Shown here in pieces: positions 53,520 to 63,277 of a stretch of 64,000 bases of DNA (position 1 is the first letter of the stretch; each line of letters begins with the position of its first letter). The DNA is taken from the NCBI RefSeq assembly GCF_003634755.1, contig NZ_RBXA01000001.1:434001-498000 (forward strand). The letters are read 5' to 3'. The position numbers and the translations under genes were made by a program. Origin of the DNA: Flavobacterium limicola (GTDB taxonomy: Bacteria; Bacteroidota; Bacteroidia; Flavobacteriales; Flavobacteriaceae). The notes beneath the pieces were generated by a model that saw only the letters and a list, made by a program, of their open reading frames with translations, was not told where the DNA came from and made no database searches.

Positions 53520-54101
53520 CTATTCATCAAAATTTAAATTGGTAGGTTCTATAATTTTTTCTGATTTTTCAATTTTCTTTCCGGTTGTTTCCACGGAACT
53601 ATCTACAATTTCGAAGCTCAAATTATCAAACCAGATTTTTCCTGTTCCTCGCACTAATGCACCGTATGAAATTTTTGAAGCAGTTGCAGGAACATCTACT
53701 ACAATTTCATACTTTTTCCAGTCATTTGTGCCAATTATAGGGCGATCATTCATGTTATCAAACGAAAGTATTTGTTGGGAATTTGCTTTTTCAACTCGCA
53801 ACCAAAAGCAAGCTTTACCGGCAACATCTTTTGTTTTTACATATCCTGAAAGTCGGATTCTTTTGCCTAGATATTTTTCGGCGGTAAAACTCTGCATAAG
53901 TGTACCAAATCCCGAAATATTAGGCATTATAGATTGAATTGTTGCGGCATTTTTCCCGTCGTAACCTGCTCCTTTTTCGACTCTCATGTCATAGCTGTTT
54001 GGATCACTTCCCGATTTAAACCAACCAGACGGTAATTCAAATGACAAAAATGTTAACGCTAATCCAATTAGCAAAAAACGTTTAATAGTAGTAGTTTCCA
54101 T
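53520..54101 (-). CDS. Exported jelly-roll (carbohydrate-binding-like) protein
   Basis: 193 residues. A hydrophobic N-terminus (about 9-24) looks like a signal peptide or anchor. The rest is a beta-jelly-roll pattern (GKRIRLSGYVKTKDV; WKKYEIVVDVPATASKISYG; GKIWFDNLSFEIV) as in carbohydrate-binding modules and in the N-terminal parts of some S41 peptidases. No catalytic motif. Function unknown. Confidence 0.68.
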   Translation of the reverse strand: METTTIKRFLLIGLALTFLSFELPSGWFKSGSDPNSYDMRVEKGAGYDGKNAATIQSIMPNISGFGTLMQSFTAEKYLGKRIRLSGYVKTKDVAGKACFWLRVEKANSQQILSFDNMNDRPIIGTNDWKKYEIVVDVPATASKISYGALVRGTGKIWFDNLSFEIVDSSVETTGKKIEKSEKIIEPTNLNFDE

Positions 54102-54294
54102 ATTTGTGAGGTATTAATTGTTTACTTACTTTTCATAGTTAGTAGGATTTTAATATCTGTAAATCAAGGACTTATAAAATTAGTCAAAAATTTACGATTC
54201 ACAACATTAAAATTTAATTATATTTTGAACAAGCTTAAAATTGGTTAAAAAACAATGTATTTTTGTTTTTTCATTAAAATCTATATCCGCCTAA

Positions 54295-56430
54295 ATGGTC
54301 AGCATTATGACAAACATCGATTATATCAAAAAACATGTTGCTACAGCAGCTATAAACATTCAAAATACCGTTCAATTATTACAAGAGGATTGTACCATTC
54401 CATTTATTTCACGCTATCGGAAAGATAAAACCGGTAATTTGGACGAGGTTTTTATTGAGCAAATTGCCAAATTTCAGAAGGAATATGAAGTGATTGTAAA
54501 ACGCAAAGAAGCGATTTTAAAATCGATTCAGGAACAAAATGCGCTTAGTCCAGAATTAGAGAAAAAAATCCAACAAAGTTTCGATTTACAGGAATTAGAA
54601 GATTTTTATCTGCCTTTTAAAAAGAAGAAAAAAACAAAAGCCGATACAGCCCGAGAAAATGGATTGGAGCCATTAGCCAAAATTATTATGGCGCAGGATA
54701 ATGATGATGTCGATTTTATTTCGACAAAATATTTGAACGAAAATATCATCAATGAAGATGCGGCATTACAAGGCGCAAGAGATATTATAGCCGAATGGAT
54801 TAATGAAAATATTTATGTTCGAAAGCAACTTCGAAGATTATACGAACGCAAAGCCACCATTACCACTAAAGTTGTAAAAACAAAAAAAGACGACGAAGCA
54901 GCACAGAAATTCAGTCAATATTTCGATTGGTCAGAACCGTTGACTAAAGCACCTTCGCACAGATTATTAGCCATGCTTCGTGCCGAAAATGAAGGTTTTA
55001 TTAAGTTTAAAATAGAAGTTGATATCGATGAAGCCTATGATATTATTGATGCGTTAGTTTTAAAAGGCCAAAATAAAACTACGTCGCATGTTCAATTAGC
55101 AATCAAAGATTCGTATAAAAGATTACTGAATCCAGCCATTTCTAATGAAGCTTTGCAAGAAGCTAAATCCAAGGCTGATGCCAATTCGATTCAGGTTTTT
55201 GCGAATAATTTAGGGCAGTTATTGCTGGCTCCGCCTTTGGGTGAAAAAAGAATTCTGGCCATTGATCCAGGTTTTAGAAGTGGATGTAAAATTGTTTGCT
55301 TGGACGAAAAAGGAGATTTATTGTATAACGAAACCATTTATCCGCATGCGCCTCAAAAAGAGGAAGCGATGGCGATGAAAAAAATTCGTTCGATGGTGAA
55401 TTCCTATAAAATTGATGCAATTTCAATAGGAAACGGAACGGCTTCACGCGAAACGGAATTCTTTATCAAGAAAATAGCTTTTGATAAGCCGGTTCAAGTC
55501 TTTATCGTTTCAGAAGCAGGAGCATCTGTGTATTCGGCTTCGAAAATTGCTAGAGACGAATTTCCTAATTATGATGTTACGGTTCGAGGTTCGGTTTCTA
55601 TCGGAAGAAGATTATCAGATCCTTTGGCAGAGTTGGTAAAAATTGACCCGAAAGCCATTGGCGTAGGCCAATACCAACACGACGTAGATCAAAATAAATT
55701 AAAAGAAGAATTAGACAATACAGTAATTCGTTGCGTGAATTCAGTTGGGATAAACATTAATACTGCGAGTAAACATTTACTGAGTTATGTGAGTGGAATA
55801 GGAGAGAAGCTTGCTGAAAATATTGTGAATTATCGTTCAGAAAACGGTCCTTTTACTGATCGAAAACAACTTAAAAAAGTGCCTCGTTTGGGTGAAAAAG
55901 CGTATCAGCAAGGCGTGGCTTTTATCCGAATTTCGAATGCAAAAAATCCATTGGATAATTCAGCGGTTCATCCCGAAGCGTATGGAATTGTGGAAAAAAT
56001 GGCAAAAGATTTGAAATTGACGGTGAATAATTTGATTGCCAATAAAGAAAAAACAGCTTTGATACAACCAGAAAATTACATTACACCAGAAATAGGTTTG
56101 TTGGGATTGAAAGACATTATCAAAGAACTCGAAAAACCTGGTTTAGATCCAAGAAAATCAGCTAAAGTATTTGAATTTGACCCGAATGTAAAAACGATTA
56201 AAGATGTAAAGACAGGAATGGTTTTATCCGGAATAGTTAATAATATTACCAATTTTGGTTGTTTTGTGGATATTGGAGTCAAGGAAAGTGGTTTGGTTCA
56301 CATATCCCAACTCAAGGCAGGTTTTGTAAGCGATGTAAATGAAGTGGTAAAATTACACCAACATGTTCAGGTCAAAGTAACGGAAGTAGATGAGGATAGA
56401 AAGAGAATTCAGTTGACAATGGTTATTTAA
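54295..56430 (+). CDS. tex: RNA-binding transcription accessory protein Tex
   Basis: 711 residues from the ATG at 54295; an ATG 12 bases later (54307) is equally plausible. N-terminal helical region (about 1-300), YqgF/RNase H-like domain with ILAIDPGFRSGCK (near 320), helix-hairpin-helix (INTASKHLLSYVSGIGEKLA) and a C-terminal S1 domain ending in KRIQLTMVI. Tex binds nucleic acid and affects transcription. It is followed by a terminator shared with tatA. Confidence 0.95.
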   Translation: MVSIMTNIDYIKKHVATAAINIQNTVQLLQEDCTIPFISRYRKDKTGNLDEVFIEQIAKFQKEYEVIVKRKEAILKSIQEQNALSPELEKKIQQSFDLQELEDFYLPFKKKKKTKADTARENGLEPLAKIIMAQDNDDVDFISTKYLNENIINEDAALQGARDIIAEWINENIYVRKQLRRLYERKATITTKVVKTKKDDEAAQKFSQYFDWSEPLTKAPSHRLLAMLRAENEGFIKFKIEVDIDEAYDIIDALVLKGQNKTTSHVQLAIKDSYKRLLNPAISNEALQEAKSKADANSIQVFANNLGQLLLAPPLGEKRILAIDPGFRSGCKIVCLDEKGDLLYNETIYPHAPQKEEAMAMKKIRSMVNSYKIDAISIGNGTASRETEFFIKKIAFDKPVQVFIVSEAGASVYSASKIARDEFPNYDVTVRGSVSIGRRLSDPLAELVKIDPKAIGVGQYQHDVDQNKLKEELDNTVIRCVNSVGININTASKHLLSYVSGIGEKLAENIVNYRSENGPFTDRKQLKKVPRLGEKAYQQGVAFIRISNAKNPLDNSAVHPEAYGIVEKMAKDLKLTVNNLIANKEKTALIQPENYITPEIGLLGLKDIIKELEKPGLDPRKSAKVFEFDPNVKTIKDVKTGMVLSGIVNNITNFGCFVDIGVKESGLVHISQLKAGFVSDVNEVVKLHQHVQVKVTEVDEDRKRIQLTMVI

Positions 56431-56435
56431 CCCAT

Positions 56436-56472
56436 AAAAAAAGGCTTTTCAAATTATGAAAAGCCTTTTTTT
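56436..56472. terminator. Bidirectional terminator between tex and tatA
   Basis: 15-bp arms (56436-56450 and 56458-56472) flanked by A and T runs. It ends at the tatA stop codon. Confidence 0.92.
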
Positions 56473-56645
56473 TATTTTGTTTCTTCTTCTTTTTTATCAG
56501 CTGGCTGACCGTCTTTGGCTGCGTTTTTGAATTCTTTGATTCCGCTTCCTAAACCTTTCATAAGTTCCGGGATTTTTTTACCACCAAAAAGTAATAAAAC
56601 AATCGCTAATATAACGAGGATTTCTGTAACACCTAATCTTCCCAT
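56472..56645 (-). CDS. tatA: Sec-independent translocase protein TatA/E
   Basis: 57 residues. It starts [20 protein letters not shown] (one membrane helix), followed by the amphipathic helix with the invariant [20 protein letters not shown] and a charged tail ending EEETK. This is the pore-forming TatA/E subunit for twin-arginine export. It is convergent with tex; tatC is not in the window. Confidence 0.93.
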   Translation of the reverse strand: MGRLGVTEILVILAIVLLLFGGKKIPELMKGLGSGIKEFKNAAKDGQPADKKEEETK

Positions 56646-56832
56646 GATAGAATAATTTATTGCCGAAGCAAATTTGTAATAAACCTAAAAGCAAAGGTAT
56701 ATAGAATTAGTTTACGGAAATTCATTTTGATGCATTTATTTGGTTTCAACTGCGTTAAAAATTTATTAAAACTTAATTTAGGTTTGTAATAATCAAGAAA
56801 AACAAGGAAATACAAGCAACGACAATAATTGT

Positions 56833-56840
56833 TATATTTG
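56833..56840 (+). promoter_or_regulatory. -7 element of the 156-aa membrane protein gene
   Basis: TATATTTG matches TAnnTTTG 17 bp before the ATG at 56858. Confidence 0.45.
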
Positions 56841-56857
56841 TTCAATAATCAATTTAT

Positions 56858-57328
56858 ATGTCCAAGAAAAGACAAAAACGAAAAAAAATTAAAGAAAAAC
56901 TATTCAATAAACGACGTTTAATCATACTAAACGAAGATACATTTGAAGAAACTTTTTCATTGAAACTTACTTTAATGAACGTTTTTGTGGTAGCCTCTTT
57001 AGGAGCAATAATTATTACATTTGTTACCACTTTTATTATAGCTTTTACTCCTTTACGGGAATTTATACCAGGATATTCTTCGTCAAAATTAAAGAGAGAT
57101 GCTATGGAACTGGCTTTAAAATCAGATTCTTTGTCAAAAGCCTTGAAAAGAAATGAAGCATATATCAAATCCATTCAGAAAGTGTTGACAGGAGAATTAG
57201 AATATGCAAAATTTAATAAAGACTCGATACTGGAAGCAGCAGATGAAATTAGTACACCGGTTGATTTATCTCCCTCCAAACAAGAAGTGGAATTGCGGGA
57301 ACAAGTAGCAAAAGAAGAAAAAAAATAA
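56858..57328 (+). CDS. Membrane protein resembling the N-terminus of M23 peptidases, no peptidase domain
   Basis: 156 residues. A very basic start (SKKRQKRKKIKEKL), the NEDTFEETFSLKLTLMN box, one membrane helix (about 43-65) and a short coiled coil. This layout matches the N-terminal part of flavobacterial M23-type peptidoglycan peptidases, but the protein stops before any peptidase domain. It may be a regulator or a remnant. Divergent from tatA and upstream of the SdpI-like gene. Confidence 0.6.
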   Translation: MSKKRQKRKKIKEKLFNKRRLIILNEDTFEETFSLKLTLMNVFVVASLGAIIITFVTTFIIAFTPLREFIPGYSSSKLKRDAMELALKSDSLSKALKRNEAYIKSIQKVLTGELEYAKFNKDSILEAADEISTPVDLSPSKQEVELREQVAKEEKK

Positions 57329-57371
57329 AATTTAATTAATCGAATGAGGAGTCCAAATAATTTATAATCGT

Positions 57372-57632
57372 ATGAATTGGGTTAATCAATTACTCGAAAT
57401 GCCATTGCTTTGTGGAAGTATTTTTATAATAGTGGGCTTTATTTTATATGGCTATCCTCCCAAAAAAATCAATTATCTATATGGTTACAGGACATCAAGT
57501 TCTATGAAAAATAGTGAAGTTTGGACTTTTTCTCAAAAATACGCTTCCGTTAAAATGATACAATCCGGGTTTATATTGCTGGTAGTTAGTTTTGCTGGTC
57601 TGTTTTTGATTTTAATGAGAATCAAAATTTAA
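57372..57632 (+). CDS. SdpI/YhfL-like small membrane protein
   Basis: 86 residues with two membrane helices (about 10-28 and 62-82). The GYPPKKINYLYGYRTSSSMKN loop is typical of the SdpI family, which in Bacillus gives immunity to the SdpC toxin. No toxin gene was recognised nearby, so immunity is not claimed. Confidence 0.75.
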   Translation: MNWVNQLLEMPLLCGSIFIIVGFILYGYPPKKINYLYGYRTSSSMKNSEVWTFSQKYASVKMIQSGFILLVVSFAGLFLILMRIKI

Positions 57633-57724
57633 TTTTGGGGATCTCTTCTTTACTTTTATGTACTATTTTTATTTTCTATTTCACCGAAAAGGCAATAAAA
57701 ACTAAATTTCCAAATTTTTAAAAA

Positions 57725-59212
57725 ATGTCAATAAAATCAATTGCAGCCAAAATATTTGCAAAAAAAATATACAAGAAAACACAACTTTGGGCCAATAATC
57801 CTATTGAAACGCAAAAGAAGGTTTTACAAAAATTAATCAAAGATGCAAAGCAAACACAATTTGGTATCGACCATCATTTTGACCAAATAAAAAACGAGAA
57901 AGATTTTGCTAAACAAGTTCCAGTTCGGGATTATGAAGCGTTAAAAACATATGTGGATAAGGTGGTTAAAGGGGAGAAAAACGTCCTTTGGAAAGGAAAA
58001 CCGCTCTATTTTGCCAAGACTTCTGGAACGACTTCCGGGGCCAAATACATTCCGTTGACTAAGGAATCGATGCCGTATCATATTGAGGCTGCCCGGAATG
58101 CGATTCTACATTATATTCACGAAACAGGAAAAGCTGATTTTGTGGACGGAAAAATGATTTTTTTACAAGGAAGTCCCATTTTAGAAGAAAAAAATGGCGT
58201 TAAATTAGGTCGATTGTCTGGAATCGTGGCGCATTTTGTTCCAAAATACCTTCAAAAAAACAGAATTCCTTCTTGGGAAACCAATTGTATCGAAGATTGG
58301 GAAACCAAAGTAAATGCGATTGTCGAGGAAACATTCAACGAAAATATGGCTGTGATTTCCGGAATTCCTTCTTGGGTGCAAATGTATTTTGAGAAATTGT
58401 ATCAAAAAGGAAGGAAGCCAGTGGGTGAAATCTTCAAAAATTTCAATTTGTTTATTTACGGCGGCGTAAATTATGAACCGTATCGTGCCAAATTTGAAAA
58501 TCTTATTGGACGAAAAGTAGACAGTATTGAGTTGTTTCCGGCTTCGGAAGGGTTTTTTGCATATCAGGATTCACAAAAAGAAAAAGGAATGTTACTGCTT
58601 TTGAACTCCGGTATTTTTTATGAGTTTATAAAAAGTGACGAATTCTACACTGATAATCCAAAACGATATACGATTGGCGAAGTGGAATTGGGAGTGAATT
58701 ATGTTTTGATAATTTCTACTAATGCGGGACTTTGGGGCTATAATATTGGTGATACGGTTCAGTTTACCAGTTTAAAACCGTACCGAATAATTGTCTCGGG
58801 AAGAATCAAACATTATATTTCGGCTTTTGGCGAACACGTGATTGGATTTGAAGTTGAGCAAGCTCTGAGTGAATCAATGGTTAATACCAATGTTAAAGTA
58901 AATGAATTTACGGTTGCCCCGCAGATTAATCCAAAAGAAGGCCTACCGTACCATGAATGGTTTATAGAATTTGAGAATGAACCTGAAAACCTAGAAGATT
59001 TTGCGCAACAATTGGACTATGAAATGCGAATACGTAATATATATTATGATGACTTAATAAAAGGAAGTGTTTTAAGAAGATTAGTTGTCACCAAAGTGGT
59101 TAAAAACGGTTTTCAGGACTATATGAAATCGATTGGTAAACTGGGAGGTCAAAATAAAATCCCCAGACTTTCGAATGATAGAAATATAGTGGATTTGTTA
59201 AAAAGTAAATAA
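57725..59212 (+). CDS. GH3-family acyl-acid-amido synthetase-like protein
   Basis: 495 residues. The adenylate-forming motif FAKTSGTTSGAKYIPLT is near 95-111, with VELFPASEGFFAYQ and GLWGYNIGDTVQFT further on. Plant GH3 enzymes join amino acids to auxin or jasmonate; bacterial members have mostly unknown acyl substrates. It is cytoplasmic and lies 36 bp before the DUF6909-like gene, with which it may be co-transcribed. Confidence 0.88.
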   Translation: MSIKSIAAKIFAKKIYKKTQLWANNPIETQKKVLQKLIKDAKQTQFGIDHHFDQIKNEKDFAKQVPVRDYEALKTYVDKVVKGEKNVLWKGKPLYFAKTSGTTSGAKYIPLTKESMPYHIEAARNAILHYIHETGKADFVDGKMIFLQGSPILEEKNGVKLGRLSGIVAHFVPKYLQKNRIPSWETNCIEDWETKVNAIVEETFNENMAVISGIPSWVQMYFEKLYQKGRKPVGEIFKNFNLFIYGGVNYEPYRAKFENLIGRKVDSIELFPASEGFFAYQDSQKEKGMLLLLNSGIFYEFIKSDEFYTDNPKRYTIGEVELGVNYVLIISTNAGLWGYNIGDTVQFTSLKPYRIIVSGRIKHYISAFGEHVIGFEVEQALSESMVNTNVKVNEFTVAPQINPKEGLPYHEWFIEFENEPENLEDFAQQLDYEMRIRNIYYDDLIKGSVLRRLVVTKVVKNGFQDYMKSIGKLGGQNKIPRLSNDRNIVDLLKSK

Positions 59213-59248
59213 ATGTCTTACCTTTGAAGGTTAGAAAATAAGTAGAAA

Positions 59249-60928
59249 ATGAAAGAGACAAAAAATATATCACGCTCCAGAGCGCAAGAATCATCGGCAG
59301 CAATTGAAAAAATGTACATCACGATGCGTCACCTTTTTAACAGGGGATTTTACAAACCTATGGGGATTTCAGGTGACACGTTGCGCGAAGCATTATTAGC
59401 ATTGCGACCAGAAATTTATGGAAATATTGCTGAAGAAAAAGTAGAATTGAACGGACTTTTATATGTAATTGAACGTCTTCCGGTAGGAATTGAAGAATGT
59501 AGATTTATCAACTTAACTTCGGATGAAGGGTATTCTAAATCGCATTTTCAGGCGATTGTACCGCCAAAAAGACGTCGTAATTGTTACCGTATCGATGAGG
59601 AACAAATGAATGTGGAGATTACAAGAGGACGTTCGGATATTTATGATATTCTGACACATTTGACCTTTATTTTCATCGAATCACATAAAATTAGAAACAG
59701 GGTTTTACTGGATGATGCCGGTGAGGTTTCCCGCGACTGGTTTAAACTGGAACAAGCGGTTTCTCAAAAGAAAAAACTGATTTTGGTAGAAAAAGAGAAA
59801 GCTATTTCGCATGCTGCTAATATTCTGGGAAGAACATTTGAAGAAGTATTGGATATTTATGACGCTTTTGGTTCAGCTGCTGCACCAGATCGTTTCTTGC
59901 ATGTTATCTTTTGGTTGGGGAAACTTGCCATTGAAGAAATTGTAGACGATAATAAGAGAACAATCACTTTCAGTCCTATTTTGAGAGAACGATTGGGACA
60001 CCACATCCACGGTGAAATTTGGGCTACTAACATCAAGGAAGTTTTGAAAGAAAATCAACTTTTAGACCGTCCAATTCACGTAATCAGTGCCAACATGCAC
60101 AGTGTGATGAACTCTATTTTTGCAACGGAAGTTTTGAAAACCAAGTTCAAAGACAAATCGGATTTCTTTATTTATGAGGAATTGAGTAAGTCCGGAGCTA
60201 ATGCGGTTCGAAACCAAGTGGAAGAAGTTGCGTTGAAATGCGGAATGATTACGTTGCCGGATACTTCAGGAACAAATATCGATGTACAGATTTTTGATAC
60301 CGCCAAAATTGATTGGGCAAAAACGTCTTTTCCTAAGGCGAATACTGGTGATAAAGAACCAGTATTGATTGTTATGGATTATGCGTTTGGAGAACAAGCG
60401 TATGAAACCATTGATGAGCTTTTGAAACCGTTTAAAAAAGATACTTTATTGAATGTGGAATCGGTTTCTATCATGGGAAAAGCTGGAATTTTGGAAGGTG
60501 GAAAAGGAGATATCATGATTCCGAATGCACACATTAATGAAGGAACGGCGGATAATTATTTTTTCGAAAATGAATTGACTGCTGATATGTTTGAAGGAAA
60601 TGATATTGCTGTTTTTGCAGGTCCAATGGTTACCGTTTTGGGAACTTCATTGCAAAACCGAGATTTATTGAAGTTTTTCCATGAATCGACTTGGGGAATT
60701 ATCGGATTGGAAATGGAAGGTTCTTATTACCAAAAAGCGATTCAATCTGCATCAAAAATCAGAAAAAGTGTTCCTCATGATGTGAAGGTGAGATATGCGT
60801 ATTATGCCTCTGATAATCCTTTGGAAACTGGAAGCACATTAGCTTCAGGCGGATTGGGAACAACAGGAGTGAAGCCAACATATTTGATTACGATTAAGAT
60901 ATTGGAACAAATTTTCAACGTAAAATAA
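59249..60928 (+). CDS. DUF6909-like protein with nucleoside-phosphorylase-like C-terminus
   Basis: 559 residues. The N-terminal half (about 1-270) is unlike anything I recognise beyond a DUF6909-type assignment from memory. The C-terminal half contains VFAGPMVTVLGTSLQ and IIGLEMEGSYYQKAI (GLEMEG near 486-491), which resembles the substrate-binding EME-type motif of the purine nucleoside phosphorylase/AMP nucleosidase superfamily. A nucleotide-cleaving role is possible but unproven. It starts 36 bp after GH3 and precedes the polysaccharide genes. Confidence 0.7.
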   Translation: MKETKNISRSRAQESSAAIEKMYITMRHLFNRGFYKPMGISGDTLREALLALRPEIYGNIAEEKVELNGLLYVIERLPVGIEECRFINLTSDEGYSKSHFQAIVPPKRRRNCYRIDEEQMNVEITRGRSDIYDILTHLTFIFIESHKIRNRVLLDDAGEVSRDWFKLEQAVSQKKKLILVEKEKAISHAANILGRTFEEVLDIYDAFGSAAAPDRFLHVIFWLGKLAIEEIVDDNKRTITFSPILRERLGHHIHGEIWATNIKEVLKENQLLDRPIHVISANMHSVMNSIFATEVLKTKFKDKSDFFIYEELSKSGANAVRNQVEEVALKCGMITLPDTSGTNIDVQIFDTAKIDWAKTSFPKANTGDKEPVLIVMDYAFGEQAYETIDELLKPFKKDTLLNVESVSIMGKAGILEGGKGDIMIPNAHINEGTADNYFFENELTADMFEGNDIAVFAGPMVTVLGTSLQNRDLLKFFHESTWGIIGLEMEGSYYQKAIQSASKIRKSVPHDVKVRYAYYASDNPLETGSTLASGGLGTTGVKPTYLITIKILEQIFNVK

Positions 60929-60937
60929 AAACATAGG

Positions 60938-61924
60938 ATGAACAATAACCAACCCAATAACCAAGAGGATCAAGAAATTGATTTGTCACAAATTTTTCAA
61001 AAAATAGGAAAATTATTTGATTGGATTAATACTTTTTTATTTAAATGTATTCAGTTTTTTGTAAAAAATGCGATTCTAATTTTGATTTTGTTAGTAATTG
61101 GAGTTGGGTTAGGGTTTTATTTAGATGCGACAAAAAAAACCTATGATCATCAAATTATAGTTACTCCAAATTTTGAAAGCACCGATTATTTATATTCAAA
61201 AATTGGCTTGATTGAATCAAAAATTAAAGAGCGGGATACTATTTTTCTTAAAGAAATTGTAGGGATAAAAAAACCTAAAGAAATACTAAAAATTGCAATC
61301 AAATCCATAACAGACGTTTATAAATTCATTGAAGACAAGAAAGAGAACTTCGAATTAATCAAGTTGATGGCAGAAGGTGGAGACATAAAAAAAATCCTCG
61401 AAGATAATTTGACAAGTAAGAATTACACGTTACATACGATTACTTTTAAAACCAAAAAACAAACAAGCAATACCGAAATTGTAGAACCTATTTTAAATTA
61501 TTTAAACGAAACAGATTACTATAAAAAAATCCAAAAAGAAACGGTAAATAATATCCAAGTAAAAATGATTCAAAATGACACTATTATTTCACAAATAAAT
61601 GGTGTTTTGAATGGGTTTTCTAATATGGTAAATGGTGCTCAAAAAAGTGATAAATTGGTTTATTATAATGAGAACACGCAACTTAACGATATTATAAAAA
61701 CAAAAGAAATTTTAATTAATGAACAAGGAGTTCATAGAGTAGAATTAGTTGGATTAGATAAAATTATAAAAGACAATAGTTCAACATTAAATATTGAAAA
61801 TACGAACTCAGTCAATGGAAAGTTAAAATTGATTTTACCTATTTTATTTTTGCTTTCATTTATTTTAATTCGTTTATTTTTAGGGTATTATAAAAATCAA
61901 ATGAGAAAATCAAAAATGATTTAA
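60938..61924 (+). CDS. Wzz-like polysaccharide chain-length determinant
   Basis: 328 residues with membrane helices at about 47-66 and 290-310. The periplasmic domain between them is helical and Lys/Glu-rich. The layout matches Wzz/Wzc-N proteins controlling O-antigen or capsule length, without a kinase domain. It starts 10 bp after the preceding gene and opens the polysaccharide cluster. Confidence 0.78.
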   Translation: MNNNQPNNQEDQEIDLSQIFQKIGKLFDWINTFLFKCIQFFVKNAILILILLVIGVGLGFYLDATKKTYDHQIIVTPNFESTDYLYSKIGLIESKIKERDTIFLKEIVGIKKPKEILKIAIKSITDVYKFIEDKKENFELIKLMAEGGDIKKILEDNLTSKNYTLHTITFKTKKQTSNTEIVEPILNYLNETDYYKKIQKETVNNIQVKMIQNDTIISQINGVLNGFSNMVNGAQKSDKLVYYNENTQLNDIIKTKEILINEQGVHRVELVGLDKIIKDNSSTLNIENTNSVNGKLKLILPILFLLSFILIRLFLGYYKNQMRKSKMI

Positions 61925-61972
61925 TTAATTCTAAAAAAACAAATTCCTGAAATTTTGAAAAAAAAAATCAAT

Positions 61973-63277
61973 ATGGGTTTCAATAAAATAAAAAAAAATC
62001 CATTTGTTTTACAGAGTTTAAAAACGATGTTTTTAAGAATTATAGGTGTAGTTACTCTTTTTGGATTTTCATTGTTTTTAACGCATAATTACGACCCAAA
62101 AATCATTGGTCAATTTGACTTCATACAAAAAATCCTTTTGGTTTTAAGTAGTATATGTGTTTTGGGTACAGATCAGTCTATTTTATATTTTGCGGGTATT
62201 TTAAAAAGTACAAATGAAACGGAAAAATTAAAGGCAATTTATCAGAAAATTATTTCGCTTATTTTACTATTATCCTTGGTGGTATTTATTCTTTTTTTCT
62301 TTTTTGGAAAAAGTCTGATCCACTTTTTTTTTAATGATAATAACACTTACACATTAGTATTAAAAGCGGTTGTCATATTGTTCTTTTATTCCTTGACTCT
62401 ACTTAATACAGAAACAATAAGGGCGTTAGGAAGAGATTATATGGCGGAATTGTTTAGAAACATCTTCAAGTATGTTACTGTCATTTTTGGCGCCATTGTT
62501 TTATTTTATTATCACCAGGAAGACTATTTGGTGGATACTTTTTTGATAGGATTTGTAGCACTTTCAATAATAACAACGATTATTATTTTTTGGCTTTTCA
62601 AAAAACAAAAAGGCGATTCAACATTGCCAAATGATACGAATCATTTTTCGTACTCCTTTATTGCCCATAAATCATACCCAATGGCTATAAGTAATGTAGC
62701 TATTTTTTTGATGATGACTTTAGATGTTGTTTTTTTAAAAAAATTCAAAGGAGACGAAATAGTTGCTTATTATTCAATTGCGATGAAGTTAGTCTCTATT
62801 TTATTTTTGATTAATAACGCTGTATTTATTTCTGTTTCTTTAAAAACTGCACAACAATTTACAGATAATAATAAGGTTGCTCTTTTGAACACAATGAAAC
62901 AAAGTTCCAGACTAATTTTTGTTCTTACAGTGCCGATTGTAGCATTGGTTTGTTTTTATTCTGAAGGTATTCTGCATTTTTTTGGCCCTAATTATATACA
63001 AGCCAAACAAGCGCTTTTAATATTAATGGCAGGTCAGTTAGTAGCTTCCCTATTTGGAATTACCACCATCTATTTGAACATGACAGGAAGACAGCGTATT
63101 TTTCAAATGGTATTAATTTTGGCGGTATTTCTTAATTTCATTCTTAATTTTATATTAATTCCAAAATATTCTCTTACCGGAGCAGCAATTGCTTTTGTGT
63201 CTAGCTTACTTTTTTGGAATATTATCACTGCATTTATTATTTATAAAAAAGACAAACTATTAATTATTATGCATTAA
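61973..63277 (+). CDS. Polysaccharide flippase (Wzx/MOP family)
   Basis: 434 residues from the ATG at 61973; a TTG at 61955 would add six. About 12-14 membrane helices. The N-terminal MFLRIIGVVTLFGFSLFLTH and the late FGPNYIQAKQALLILMAGQL stretch are typical of Wzx-type oligosaccharide flippases. It moves lipid-linked repeat units across the inner membrane. Its stop directly abuts the GT2 start. Confidence 0.85.
   Translation: MGFNKIKKNPFVLQSLKTMFLRIIGVVTLFGFSLFLTHNYDPKIIGQFDFIQKILLVLSSICVLGTDQSILYFAGILKSTNETEKLKAIYQKIISLILLLSLVVFILFFFFGKSLIHFFFNDNNTYTLVLKAVVILFFYSLTLLNTETIRALGRDYMAELFRNIFKYVTVIFGAIVLFYYHQEDYLVDTFLIGFVALSIITTIIIFWLFKKQKGDSTLPNDTNHFSYSFIAHKSYPMAISNVAIFLMMTLDVVFLKKFKGDEIVAYYSIAMKLVSILFLINNAVFISVSLKTAQQFTDNNKVALLNTMKQSSRLIFVLTVPIVALVCFYSEGILHFFGPNYIQAKQALLILMAGQLVASLFGITTIYLNMTGRQRIFQMVLILAVFLNFILNFILIPKYSLTGAAIAFVSSLLFWNIITAFIIYKKDKLLIIMH

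Noticed and set aside
57372..57632. SdpI-like protein as part of a toxin/immunity system
   Set aside because: No SdpC-like toxin or export gene nearby; SdpI-like proteins are widespread.
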